From positions 1 to 64,000 of the forward strand of contig NZ_BONV01000036.1 of the NCBI RefSeq assembly GCF_016862895.1: 64,000 bases of DNA, read 5' to 3'. The position numbers and the translations under genes are program-made. Source of the DNA: Planotetraspora kaengkrachanensis (GTDB lineage: Bacteria > Actinomycetota > Actinomycetes > Streptosporangiales > Streptosporangiaceae). Positions 18,257-26,486 of the stretch are shown piece by piece. Each line of letters starts with the position of its first letter. Position 1 is the first letter of the stretch. The notes below the pieces were generated by a model. It saw only the letters and a list, made by a program, of their open reading frames with translations, was not told the DNA's origin and ran no database searches.

Positions 18257-18294
18257 GACGGGCCGGACGAGGTGATGCCCAGGTCCGGCCCGTC
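18257..18294. terminator. Bidirectional stem-loop
   Basis: Perfect 12-bp arms (GACGGGCCGGAC / GTCCGGCCCGTC) around a 14-nt loop, between the convergent glycosyltransferase and GNAT genes. Confidence 0.75.
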
Positions 18295-18303
18295 CGCTCG
18301 TCT

Positions 18304-19182
18304 CTACAGGTCGAGCTGATACTGCAGGGTCGTGTGCGTGGGCACGTAGCCGAGGCTGTCGCTGATGTGTCTCATGTGCGTGTTGCTGTCGGCGGTGTCG
18401 GTCAGGAGGCCGCCGAGGTCTGGATAGCGCCCGTGGGCTTGCCGGATCGACTCTGCCTTCATCCATCGGCCGAGGCCGTGCCCGCGGTGCTCGGGCAGTA
18501 CGCCGGTGCCGTAGTGCTGGCCATCACCCGTGCCATTGCCGGGGACGACGAGTTCGGTGAATCCGGCGATCGAGTCGTCGCAGGTGTCGATGGCGACGAC
18601 CGTGTGCAACTGGTCGCCGCGCTCTTCGACGGCCTTCGCCGCAGCCCGGACCCGGTCCACGTCCCAGGCCACGGTGCCGTAGTCGGTGTCTTCCATGGGC
18701 ATGTCGTCCATGGCGCGGCGTGAGGCGGCAAACGTCTGGGCGAGGGCGTCGGGGACGGTTCCCTGCCATGATGCCAGCCGGTAGCCGGGATGTGGACGCT
18801 CGATGATCTCGGCGATGGCGATGGTGTCCACGTCGGCCAGTGGCAAGCGGGCGTACCTCAGGGTGAGGACCTTGCGGAAGCCGCGGGCCGGCAGGAATTG
18901 GTCGCCGGGCGATCCGGCCTGGGCCTGCGCCATGACGCAGCGTCGGGCGTTGTCCCGGGCGGCGGCCACGGCGGTGCCGAGGAGCCGGGAGCCGACGCCC
19001 TTGCGGCGCTCCACGGGATGGACGTGGAGGGTCAGTTCGGCCAGGTGCTGTTGTCCGCCATCGAACAGGCGCAGAAAGGCCGTCCCGACGGGGATGGAAT
19101 CGGCGTCGGACGCCAGCCATGCAAGGCGTCGGCTGTGCGCCCCGTGAGCGGGGTCGGTCAGTGGGGTGATGCGGAGCGACAA
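18304..19182 (-). CDS. Tandem GNAT-domain N-acetyltransferase
   Basis: About 292 residues from TTG 19182, which has GGAG 5 nt upstream; another TTG at 19209 is open in frame but lacks a ribosome binding site. The protein has two GNAT folds. The first has the acetyl-CoA loop VHPVERRKGVGSRLL at about residues 55-70, and the second VLPEHRGHGLGRWMK near the C-terminus. Such double-GNAT proteins include mycothiol synthase-like and aminoglycoside acetyltransferases. The substrate is not evident. Its upstream side abuts the IS5 remnant. Confidence 0.82.
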   Translation of the reverse strand: MSLRITPLTDPAHGAHSRRLAWLASDADSIPVGTAFLRLFDGGQQHLAELTLHVHPVERRKGVGSRLLGTAVAAARDNARRCVMAQAQAGSPGDQFLPARGFRKVLTLRYARLPLADVDTIAIAEIIERPHPGYRLASWQGTVPDALAQTFAASRRAMDDMPMEDTDYGTVAWDVDRVRAAAKAVEERGDQLHTVVAIDTCDDSIAGFTELVVPGNGTGDGQHYGTGVLPEHRGHGLGRWMKAESIRQAHGRYPDLGGLLTDTADSNTHMRHISDSLGYVPTHTTLQYQLDL

Positions 19183-19369
19183 GGTGTCTCCGTCGTGAGG
19201 AGGTGGCAAAGGTCAGTACGCGGGCTCAACTGCTGGGCACTCCTGCGCATGTGCTCCACACCTCCTCGTCGACAGCGCCGGTCCGGATCAACATGGACGG
19301 CTGCGACAACTTAGCTGGCCTATCGGTTCCTCGGCAAAGGGTTAAGTGAAGGCTGGTGCGGCAGTTTGG

Positions 19370-20118
19370 TGACAGCCACTCATTGATGGCCGCGACCAGC
19401 ACGGTTGCTTCGTAGCGGACGGCGAGTTTGTCGTATCTCGTGGCCACGGCCGGTGGCGCTTGAGGCGATTGATCCCGCATTCGACCGCGTGCCTCTCGCG
19501 GTAGTCGGCCTTGTCGAACGTCGGCGGCCGACCCCCGCGGGAGCCGAGCTTCTTACGGTTGCGGACCTGGTCCTTCTTCTCCGGGATCGTGCACCGGATC
19601 CCACGTCGGCGCAGGTAGGCACGGTTCTTCCGGGAGCCGTACGCCTTGTCGGCACGCACCCGATCGGGACGGACGCGCGGCCGACCCGCCCTGATACGGG
19701 CCACGCGGACCTTTCTCAGCACGGGTTCGAACTGCGGCGAGTCGCCGCGCTGCCCGGCCGTTACCACGATCGCCATGGGCTTCTGTCCTTGCTCGACGGC
19801 CAGGTGCAACTTGGTGGTGAACCCGCCGCGCGAACGTCCCAGTCCATGATCAAGGAGCTCGGCCAGGGACTGGAGCTGGCTGAAGATCCTGTGCCGGGTA
19901 CCGTTCCGCTGCCATCGGCGGAACAGGTCGTAGATACGGCCCCACGGCCCGTACTCGGCGGGCACGTCCCGCCACGGGACGCCCGTTGCGACCCGGAACC
20001 GTATGCCGTCGATCAACTGCCGCCGGGGCCAGACAGGCGGCCGCCCCGCCTTCGTCCCTTTCGGCAGCAACGACTCCATCATCGCCCACTGTTCATCAGT
20101 GAGATCTCCCCGCCCCAT
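19370..20118 (-). pseudogene. IS5-type transposase, internally deleted and frameshifted
   Basis: The N-terminal half begins MGRGDLTDEQWAMMESLLP and runs to HRIFSQLQS. Next should come about 45 residues containing the first catalytic Asp (the family's VDSTxxRAHQHAAG segment), but the sequence jumps to LAELLDHGLGRSRGGFTTKLHLA. The second Asp (RADKAYGS) and the third acidic residue (AVECGINRLKRHR) are present. Just after that a single-base loss near 19451 shifts the frame, and the expected end AVATRYDKLAVRYEATVLVAAINEWL continues in another frame. Without the first Asp it cannot catalyse transposition. Confidence 0.82.
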
Positions 20119-20139
20119 GAACGAAGATCATTCATGGGG
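20113..20139 (-). promoter_or_regulatory. Stem-loop covering the transposase start codon
   Basis: CCCCATGAA and TTCATGGGG form a perfect 9-bp stem with a 9-nt loop. The transposase ATG (20118-20116) lies in one arm. Such hairpins near IS ends can hide the start site in transcripts that read in from outside, limiting transposase production. Confidence 0.5.
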
Positions 20140-20187
20140 TGAGATTCATTTCGATACAGGCCCTGGTACATAAGAGCCCGCGGGCGG

Positions 20188-21279
20188 TCAGCGCGCCTGC
20201 GCCTCCTGGTCGCGGAGCGCCTGCTCGACCGCCTCGCGGACGCGCTCGTCCTCACGCAGCTTGCGCCGTACGCGGTTGCGGCGCGTGCGGAAGATCGCCC
20301 AGACGATGGCGGCGATCACCACGATGACCAGCAGCGACAGCGTCCACGGGACGGCCCAGCCGTGCGCCGTGGTCTGGGTCGGCTTGAGAGCGCTGGTGGA
20401 GCCCGACGCGTCGGTGATCAGGGGCGTGAGAGTCACGGTCGCGGCCAGGTCGACGGCGGGCGTCACGCCGTGGACGGGCACCTTCACCTTCCAGCTCTCA
20501 CCCGGGAGCAGTTCCGGCGGGGAGGCGAGCTTGCTCGCGTCGGTTCGCAGCCATCCGAACGGTCCTGAGACCGACACCGCCTGCTGGGTCGACAACATGG
20601 CGTTGCCGGTGTTGTGGATCGTGTAGGTGATCGTGGCGTCACCTGTGCCGAACGGGTTGAACGTGCCGGAGTAGTCGACGTCGAAGTCCTCGACGGAGAG
20701 GTTCGGCTTGAGCTCGCCGCTCACCCGCAGCTTGACCCGGATGCCGAGGCGCCGGTCCACGTTGATGCCCTCGGCCTGGTCGGCCTGCGTCAAAGAGGTG
20801 AGGACGCCGCCCACGTAGTCGCCGGGCGTGGCGTTGTCCGGAACGGAGACCGTGAAGGGGACCTGGGCGGTCTTGCCGGGCTGGACCGTGACGCTGTCGC
20901 GGCCGGCGTGGACCCAGACGCCGATGCCGACCGACTTCTTGTCCTTGGTGAGCAGGTCGAGCTGGCCCGTGTCGGTCGTGAAGCCGTCCGCGGCGTAGAC
21001 GGTGAGCGTGAGCGGGGTCTTGCTGCGGTTGGCGACGACCATGGCGTCCTTGATCTGGCCGCCGGGGTTGACGTCATAGCTGAAGCTGGAGCGGTCGGCG
21101 CCGAACCCGTTCGAGGCCGTCCTGACCGTCCAGGTGACGTCGCCGTCGTCGGCCATGGCGGGACCGGCACTCACACCGGCACTCACACCGGCGATCGCGA
21201 TGGCCGTGAGCACGGCCAGGGCGGCGGTGCGGACGAGGGTGCCGACGGTGGCCGTCCGGCGCGGTGCGGGCGCTTTCAT
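20188..21279 (-). CDS. DUF916 (WxL-interacting) membrane-anchored surface protein
   Basis: A 363-residue exported protein with AGGAG 7 nt before ATG 21279. A long signal peptide ends near AMADD (about 41-45). The first beta-sandwich (about 46-160) shows SFSYDVNPGGQIKDAMVVANRS and PFTVSVPDNATPGDYVGGV, the pattern of DUF916. A second Ig-like domain (about 175-300) contains NPFGTGDATITYTIHNTGNAML. A transmembrane helix at about 307-329 and a 33-residue Arg/Glu-rich cytoplasmic tail close the protein. In Firmicutes this architecture belongs to proteins that hold WxL-domain proteins at the wall. It sits 75 nt downstream of a phosphatase with a WxL-like tail. Confidence 0.8.
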   Translation of the reverse strand: MKAPAPRRTATVGTLVRTAALAVLTAIAIAGVSAGVSAGPAMADDGDVTWTVRTASNGFGADRSSFSYDVNPGGQIKDAMVVANRSKTPLTLTVYAADGFTTDTGQLDLLTKDKKSVGIGVWVHAGRDSVTVQPGKTAQVPFTVSVPDNATPGDYVGGVLTSLTQADQAEGINVDRRLGIRVKLRVSGELKPNLSVEDFDVDYSGTFNPFGTGDATITYTIHNTGNAMLSTQQAVSVSGPFGWLRTDASKLASPPELLPGESWKVKVPVHGVTPAVDLAATVTLTPLITDASGSTSALKPTQTTAHGWAVPWTLSLLVIVVIAAIVWAIFRTRRNRVRRKLREDERVREAVEQALRDQEAQAR

Positions 21280-21354
21280 GCGGGTTCTCCTGGAAAGGGG
21301 GAGGCGGGGCAGGCCACCCGAAGGCGCCTGCCCCGCCAGGTGAAACGGATGCGA

Positions 21355-23328
21355 TCAGCTGCTCAGGGCAGTGATCGTCAGAGTGGCGCGGTAGCCACCC
21401 TTGGTGACGCTGTCCGGGATCTTCAGGTCCAGGTCGGCGCCCAGCTTGGCCGTGCCGCGGGCGTGACCCTGCTCGGCCGAACCGAGGGCGCGCGAGATCG
21501 ACAGACCCTGGCCCTGGTCCACGTAGCCCGAGGCGACCGGCTTGGCGGCCGTGGCACCCGCGCCGCCGTCGAGGACGTACGGCGTCCAACCGAGGTTGGC
21601 GCCGGAGAACGTCTTGTCGGCGTCCTTGAAGTCGCTGACGTTGGCCGCGATCGACCACGGAGCGAGCGAGCGGCGGCTGTCCGACACGAGGATCGGGTTG
21701 ATCTTGCCCGACGCCTCGAAGTGGTCGCCGTTGGTCTCCTTGGCGGTGCCGAGGTCGACCAGGCCGTTGTAGCCGTCGATCGTCCAGCCGAACTCACCCG
21801 GAGCGACGTTCGGCACGTTCACCTGCAGGGCCTGACCGTCACCGTTGTACGGGTGGACGGTGACCTTGTCGACGAGCGAGCCGACGGGCTGGCCCTCAGC
21901 GGTGTTGGTGCACGAGAGGCCCTTCTCGACCGCCGCGTTCGGGGCCGCACAGGTGCCGCTCCGGACGTTCTCGACGACGAGCTTGTCGTTGCGCACCTGC
22001 ACCTTGACGTAGGTGCGGACGTGCTCCTGGTTCTGGACCGAGTTGTACCAGTAGCGGTTCGGGTCCAGCGGGTCGGCACCGTTGCCGGCGCCACTCGTGC
22101 CGCTGCTGTCCGGCTTGGTGATGTCGTAGTACTTCGAGCCCGAGGCCGAGTTGCCCGTCACGTAGAGGACACCGCCGGGGCCGGCGTACACGTCGGCGGC
22201 ACCGGGCTGCTCGTCCGGGTTCGCCTTCTCACCGTTCTTGATCAGGTAGCTACGGGAGTAGCTGTGGTCGTGGCCCTGCAGGACCAGGTCCACGCCCAGC
22301 TTCGAGAAGGTGGTCGGGAAGTCGACACGCCGGACCTTGTTGTCGCCGTCCTTGGCGTGGTCGGCGGGCGAGTAGATCGCGTGGTGGTAGGTGAGTACCT
22401 TCCACTTGGCCTCGTTGCCGTGCTTGTTGATGACGTCGGTGACGAAGCCGATGTGCGCCGCGTCGCCGCCGCCGTTCGCGGAGTTGTAGCTGTTGCTGTT
22501 GAGGTCGATGAACAGCACATCCTTGTAGATGTACCAGTAGTCACCGCCCGACTTGGTTCCCGCCGGGTTCCCGTTGTCGTAATACGGGGCCGTGCGGTCC
22601 GTGTTCGGGGTGGTGAAGTGCTGCTCGTAGGCCTTGCCGCCGACGTCGTGGTTGCCGATGGTGGCGGCCCACGGGTACTGGCGGAGCTTGTCGGAGGTGA
22701 GGAAGGCGTTCCACTGGGACTCGGTGTTGGCCGTCTCGACCTGGTCGCCGCCGGAGACCAGCAGCTCAGCGTTCGGGTTGGCCGCCAGCGCGACGTCCAG
22801 GGTGTCCGCGAAGCCGGCCCCGTCCTTCACCGCGTCGCCGGACGAGCCGATCTGCGGGTCGCCGAAGAACAGGAAGTCGTAGTTGCCCTCGAAGTCCTGC
22901 GTCTTGAAGGAGTACGCCGGGGACCAGTTGCCCTCGGAGCCGACACGGTAGGAGTACGCCGTGTCCTCCTTCAGGTTGCTGATCGTCGCGTGACGGTTGA
23001 AGCCGCCGCTGGTGGCGATGTTCGCCGCGCCGGTGGCGTCGAAGGTGGCGGCGTCAGCCGGGAACTCGCCGTTCACGACCTGCGCGGTCGGGGCGAGCTG
23101 CACCTTCTGCGCGGTGTCGGCCGAGGAGTACCAGGTCACGGTGCGCTGCGCCTCGTTGGCGCCAACGCCGAGGACGATGCCGGTGAGGGTGGCCGAGTCG
23201 GCAGCGCTGGCGGGGGTCGCCATGCCGCTGACCGAGGCGACGGCCAGGCCCAGGAATGCCGCAGCGGCCCCAGCGGCCACGCGGCGCCGCACGGACCCGG
23301 GGGCCTGCGCGGAGTTGCTCGATGTCAT
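21355..23328 (-). CDS. Secreted purple-acid-phosphatase-type metallophosphoesterase with WxL-like C-terminal domain
   Basis: A 657-residue exported enzyme. A signal peptide ends about residue 42 (ATPASA/ADS). A fibronectin-like PAP N-domain spans about 45-143. The calcineurin-like domain carries FFGDPQI (Asp157), SGGDQVE (about 192-198), GNHD (225-228), YHHAIYS (314-320) and QGHDHSYSR (351-359), a full metal-binding set. After a region with Cys460 and Cys473, the last 120 residues (ILVSDSRRSLAPWSIAANVSDF, FSGANLGWTP, and LDLKIPDSVTKGGYRATLTI) follow the WxL wall-binding domain pattern. The likely role is release of phosphate from organic phosphates at the cell surface. GGTTCAC-like repeats upstream hint at PhoP control. 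Confidence 0.85.
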   Translation of the reverse strand: MTSSNSAQAPGSVRRRVAAGAAAAFLGLAVASVSGMATPASAADSATLTGIVLGVGANEAQRTVTWYSSADTAQKVQLAPTAQVVNGEFPADAATFDATGAANIATSGGFNRHATISNLKEDTAYSYRVGSEGNWSPAYSFKTQDFEGNYDFLFFGDPQIGSSGDAVKDGAGFADTLDVALAANPNAELLVSGGDQVETANTESQWNAFLTSDKLRQYPWAATIGNHDVGGKAYEQHFTTPNTDRTAPYYDNGNPAGTKSGGDYWYIYKDVLFIDLNSNSYNSANGGGDAAHIGFVTDVINKHGNEAKWKVLTYHHAIYSPADHAKDGDNKVRRVDFPTTFSKLGVDLVLQGHDHSYSRSYLIKNGEKANPDEQPGAADVYAGPGGVLYVTGNSASGSKYYDITKPDSSGTSGAGNGADPLDPNRYWYNSVQNQEHVRTYVKVQVRNDKLVVENVRSGTCAAPNAAVEKGLSCTNTAEGQPVGSLVDKVTVHPYNGDGQALQVNVPNVAPGEFGWTIDGYNGLVDLGTAKETNGDHFEASGKINPILVSDSRRSLAPWSIAANVSDFKDADKTFSGANLGWTPYVLDGGAGATAAKPVASGYVDQGQGLSISRALGSAEQGHARGTAKLGADLDLKIPDSVTKGGYRATLTITALSS

Positions 23329-23385
23329 CGGTGATGTTCCTTTTGCCGATGGGTGTGGAGAGAAACGCCCATCAACTTCTCGCTG

Positions 23386-23430
23386 CTGGGTAAACCGACC
23401 GTTAATTAGATCTACCGGGTGAAGTGAACC
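23386..23430 (-). promoter_or_regulatory. Possible PHO-box-like repeats upstream of the phosphatase gene
   Basis: On the minus strand GGTTCACTTCA and ACTTCACCCGG overlap at 23415-23430, and GGTTTACCCAG lies at 23386-23396. Each partly matches the streptomycete PhoP repeat unit GGTTCACCCGG. The spacing is irregular (29 bp between two units rather than 11 or 22), so the assignment is tentative. Confidence 0.3.
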
Positions 23431-23441
23431 TCCCAGGAACC

Positions 23442-23460
23442 TGTGACCTCACAGGTCACA
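23442..23460 (-). terminator. Stem-loop at the end of the HupE/UreJ-like gene
   Basis: TGTGACCT and AGGTCACA form a perfect 8-bp stem with a 3-nt loop, overlapping the stop codon of the upstream gene. It may be a terminator or an operator for the phosphatase gene. Confidence 0.45.
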
Positions 23461-24661
23461 AGCCGAGCACCCGTTGCACGAACCAGATCAGTCCCATCAC
23501 GGAGACGCCGGCGGCTATCACGCCGGTGGCCCACAGGCCCGCCCTCGGCGAACGGCGGCGCAACACGGCCAGCAGGGGGAAGACGAGAGCGATGATCGTC
23601 AGCTGCACGACCTCGATGCCGACGTTGAACACCAGCAGGGACCACAGCAGGGTCCACGACCACGCCTCGTCGATCCCCAGCGCGCCCGCGAAGCCCAGGC
23701 CGTGCACGAGGCCGAAGCAGAACACGACCGCGAGGCGGGTCCAGCCCGCACGGTCCAGACTGAAGTGACTGCGGCCCAGCGTGGCGATCTCGGTGGCGTG
23801 GTCGCCCCGGCGCCAGATCTGCCACAGATGCCAGCCGGCGACCGCGGCGATCGACAGCGCGATGACGGGCTCCACGACCGCGGCGGGCACGTCGACCAGG
23901 CCGAGGGCGGCGAGCATGAACGTGACGGAGTGCGCCAGGGTGAAACTCGTGGCCGCGAGCACGATCTCGCGCAGGCGCCGTGACCCGGCGATGAGCGCCA
24001 GCAGGAACAGGATGTGGTCGATCCCGGTCAGCAGATGCTCGGCGCCCAGGCGGAAGAACTCCCAGAACCGCTCGTACCACGCCTGAGCGGTCGAGAAGGA
24101 CGGGTGCGCAGCATCGAGCGCGGCGCTGCCCGAGCGTCCGTCGAGCTCGTAGGTCAGGATCGTCTTGGTGCCCTTGACGTAGGTCTCCGCGTCGGGGAAC
24201 AGCCCACTGCGCACCTCGTGGTCGTCGCCCTGCGCGGGACAGGCCCAGTCGATCAGCAGCCGGGCGTACGGCACGCCCTCCTGGGCGGTCATCGTGAAGT
24301 CGCCGACCTGCGCCGACGTGCAGGCCCTGCCGCCCGAGGCGACGGAGAAGCGATCGGTGACGTACTTGACGGCCGACTGCGTGTGCGCGTTGAGCGCCGC
24401 CGCCTGTGCCTGGGTGTCCTGGGCGTCGAAAGCGGCGGTTCCCGCCTGGAAGAGCGGATCGTCCTTCTCGTAGTCGGCGGCGGACACGACGAGCAGGTCG
24501 TACTCGAGCTCCAGCGTCGTCCGTACGTGACCCGCGTCGCCCCCGGCGACGTTGACGTAAACGGTCGACGTGAACCCGTGGGCGAACGCCGGCGCGGCGC
24601 TCAGCAAGGTGATCACCGCCGCGGTGATCCCGATGACGACGCGGCGGACAAGTCGAGACAA
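23456..24661 (-). CDS. HupE/UreJ-family membrane protein with N-terminal extracytoplasmic domain
   Basis: About 401 residues from TTG 24661, which has GAAGGAG 5 nt upstream; the longer open frame lacks a comparable start. A signal peptide ends at PAFA/HGF, leaving an N-terminal His. An extracytoplasmic domain of about 200 residues has one Cys pair (GGRACTSAQV, IDWACPAQG). It is followed by six or seven membrane helices with GAEHLLTGIDHILFLLAL, SFTLAHSVTFMLAALG and FGLVHGLGFAGALG. These His-containing helices are the HupE/UreJ signature, a family linked to nickel, cobalt or copper handling. It is the first gene of a three-gene set with the phosphatase and the DUF916 protein. Confidence 0.82.
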   Translation of the reverse strand: MSRLVRRVVIGITAAVITLLSAAPAFAHGFTSTVYVNVAGGDAGHVRTTLELEYDLLVVSAADYEKDDPLFQAGTAAFDAQDTQAQAAALNAHTQSAVKYVTDRFSVASGGRACTSAQVGDFTMTAQEGVPYARLLIDWACPAQGDDHEVRSGLFPDAETYVKGTKTILTYELDGRSGSAALDAAHPSFSTAQAWYERFWEFFRLGAEHLLTGIDHILFLLALIAGSRRLREIVLAATSFTLAHSVTFMLAALGLVDVPAAVVEPVIALSIAAVAGWHLWQIWRRGDHATEIATLGRSHFSLDRAGWTRLAVVFCFGLVHGLGFAGALGIDEAWSWTLLWSLLVFNVGIEVVQLTIIALVFPLLAVLRRRSPRAGLWATGVIAAGVSVMGLIWFVQRVLGL

Positions 24662-24834
24662 TGTGACTCCTTCAGTTGCGAGTGCACGTTGCACGGGTCG
24701 GGTTAACGACAGCCGCACCATCGGCGAACTGCGGAAAAACAAACTCCAGAACGGGGCCCGCGGCTTGTAGGCGGCCTGACCTGGGATAGCAGGATGGACG
24801 TGCATCATCCGCAACCACTCGGAGGACGATCACT

Positions 24835-25506
24835 TTGCGCCCCCCGTTCCTGGCCGTGGCCGCGCTGGCCGCGGCCGCGACTCTGGTCACCGGATGCGGA
24901 TCCGGCGACGACTGGTCGCAGCCGCACCCCAAGCCCAGCGCCGTCGGCAATCTCGACGCGGGGTTCATCGATCCCTCGGCCACGCCCGTACCGGAGTCGA
25001 CCGTCACGCCGCGGCCCGGCTCCTGGACCCGGGTACGCCCGTCGGAGGGCTACCGCGTGGTGCTGCTCACCGCGGGTGACGACGGCCCGACCAAGGCCCT
25101 CGTGACGGCGGTCAAGGACTGGGCCGAGCAAGAGGACGTCGACCTCAGAACCGTGGTCGCCAACGGTCCGTCCGACCTCGTCCCCAGCATCACCAAGGCC
25201 CTCGCGATGGGTCCGGACCTCGTCGTCAGCGCGGGCAACGACCTCATCGACCCGCTCGCCCTGGTCACCGCGAACCACCTGTCGCAGCAGTTCCTCGTCG
25301 TGGGCGCGGAGCTGGCCGAGCCCACCCACAACGTCACGGCCGTCGACTGGTCCGGTGCGTCGTTCCGCGGGGAGGGGCTCGGCATGTCCTCGACCTACGA
25401 TCCCGGTTCGTTCACCGCGGAGCGCTGCGCGGCCGCCATCAGGGCGGGCGTCGCGGCCGTGCTCAACGACCGGACCGGGATCGTGATCTGGCTCGACCGG
25501 ACGTAG
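24835..25506 (+). CDS. Secreted lipoprotein with a periplasmic-binding-like (BMP-type) fold
   Basis: A 223-residue protein from TTG 24835 with GGAGGA 8 nt upstream. The signal sequence ends in a lipobox (LVTGC, Cys about 21). A Pro/Thr-rich linker is followed by alternating beta-alpha units: RVVLLTAGDDGPTKALVTAVKDWA, VDLRTVVANGPSDLVPSI and MGPDLVVSAGNDLIDPLALV. These resemble one lobe of sugar- or nucleoside-binding (BMP) lipoproteins. It is shorter than a full binding protein (about 330 residues) and no transporter genes are adjacent, so it may be a stand-alone surface protein. Confidence 0.68.
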   Translation: MRPPFLAVAALAAAATLVTGCGSGDDWSQPHPKPSAVGNLDAGFIDPSATPVPESTVTPRPGSWTRVRPSEGYRVVLLTAGDDGPTKALVTAVKDWAEQEDVDLRTVVANGPSDLVPSITKALAMGPDLVVSAGNDLIDPLALVTANHLSQQFLVVGAELAEPTHNVTAVDWSGASFRGEGLGMSSTYDPGSFTAERCAAAIRAGVAAVLNDRTGIVIWLDRT

Positions 25507-25526
25507 GGCTCCGGGCCGTCCGCCGG

Positions 25527-26213
25527 TCAGGCGGCGCTGCGGGGCGGGGTGGCGGTGCCGTACAGGCGCCGGGCGTAGGAGGCGTAAACCCGGGGGCCGA
25601 CGAACGGCATCGTCAGGCGCGCCATCAACGGCGCGAAGCTGAGGACCTCCTTGATGACCTCGGGGTCGCCCTCGTACATCGCCATGCCGAAGGCCAGGGG
25701 CAGCTTCTTCTTCGGCACGCCGGCCATCGCGTGGGTGCCGAGCTCCTGCCATTCCGCGGCGGTGATGTACTTCTCCGCCAGCGGGAGGATGTGCTGCTCC
25801 TCCAGGGCGGTGTGCTCCACGAGCACCACGTTCAGCTTTTCGAGTGCGTCGGCGAGCGCGTCACGGTGGACGACGCCCGCTGTGGCGCGCCAGAGGCCGA
25901 CCTCCCTGCGGACCTCCTGGTACGCCGCGTCGATGGCCTCGTGATGCCCCTCCATGAGGTGCACGATGTCGGCGACCTCCTCGGACCCGCGATCCAGGAG
26001 CTTCGGCCACAGCAGCGCGTCCTCGGCCGCGTGATGGCTGTGGACGAGGTCGGAGATGAGCTCGATGTGGTCGGCTACCAGGTCCGCCCGGCTCACGTCG
26101 CCCTCGTCGACCGCGCGGACCACGGCGGGTGCCAGGCCGAACTCCCTGCGCATCAGGATGTGCGCCATGTACATGTCGCGGATGTCGGCCATGGGCACCT
26201 GCTCGATCGCCAT
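25527..26213 (-). CDS. Hemerythrin-domain (HHE) protein
   Basis: A 228-residue protein. The helical bundle has the HHE iron-ligand pattern: His41 in MAHILMRREFG (numbering approximate), DLVHSHHAAEDALLWPKL, LMEGHHEAIDAAYQEVRRE and LVEHTALEEQHILPLAEKY. It would bind a di-iron centre and sense or carry oxygen, nitric oxide or iron. ATG 26213 is preferred over 26255 because it has GGGGA 7 nt upstream and because the predicted promoter places the transcript start downstream of 26255. A C-terminal helical tail of about 60 residues is typical of actinomycete members. Confidence 0.85.
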   Translation of the reverse strand: MAIEQVPMADIRDMYMAHILMRREFGLAPAVVRAVDEGDVSRADLVADHIELISDLVHSHHAAEDALLWPKLLDRGSEEVADIVHLMEGHHEAIDAAYQEVRREVGLWRATAGVVHRDALADALEKLNVVLVEHTALEEQHILPLAEKYITAAEWQELGTHAMAGVPKKKLPLAFGMAMYEGDPEVIKEVLSFAPLMARLTMPFVGPRVYASYARRLYGTATPPRSAA

Positions 26214-26257
26214 CTTCGTTTCCCCGATGATCGCCGGAGCCGTACGGGTTTCCATAG

Positions 26258-26286
26258 ATGTACGGCGCCTATTGGTGAACAAACAA
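26258..26286 (-). promoter_or_regulatory. Predicted promoter of the hemerythrin gene
   Basis: On the minus strand, TTGTTT (26286-26281) and GTACAT (26263-26258) are 17 bp apart in an AT-rich stretch. The implied start lies near 26250, upstream of ATG 26213. Confidence 0.45.
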
Positions 26287-26486
26287 GGGTGAAGAATGAC
26301 AGGGCGACAATATCGGAGTCAAATGATGATCGCGCTGGTCAGGCCCATTGTTTCGGCTGTGTGAATTCTTTCTCACTAAAAGTGGCCTCGGTCACTCCGC
26401 GTCGAGTACCCGATGTCCGCGCCGTGAATGGCCGCTGTACGCGATGCGAATTCATTGCTAATCCGAGTGCTCGCCGACTTCCGGAG

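Larger units (their letters stand above)
19317..20163 (-). mobile_element. Degenerate IS5-family insertion sequence
   Basis: The right end reads inward GGGCCTGTATCGAAATG. The left end GGCCTATCGGTTCC matches it only if two bases have been lost, so the terminal repeats are imperfect. No clean target duplication is visible. The single transposase gene inside carries an internal deletion and a frameshift, so the element is dead unless helped in trans. The ends were placed by eye. Confidence 0.6.

Noticed and set aside
20614-23334. A 906-codon open frame antisense to the phosphatase and DUF916 genes
   Set aside because: Val/Arg/Gly-rich shadow of a GC-rich gene. The opposite strand holds a complete phosphatase with all metal motifs and a signal peptide.
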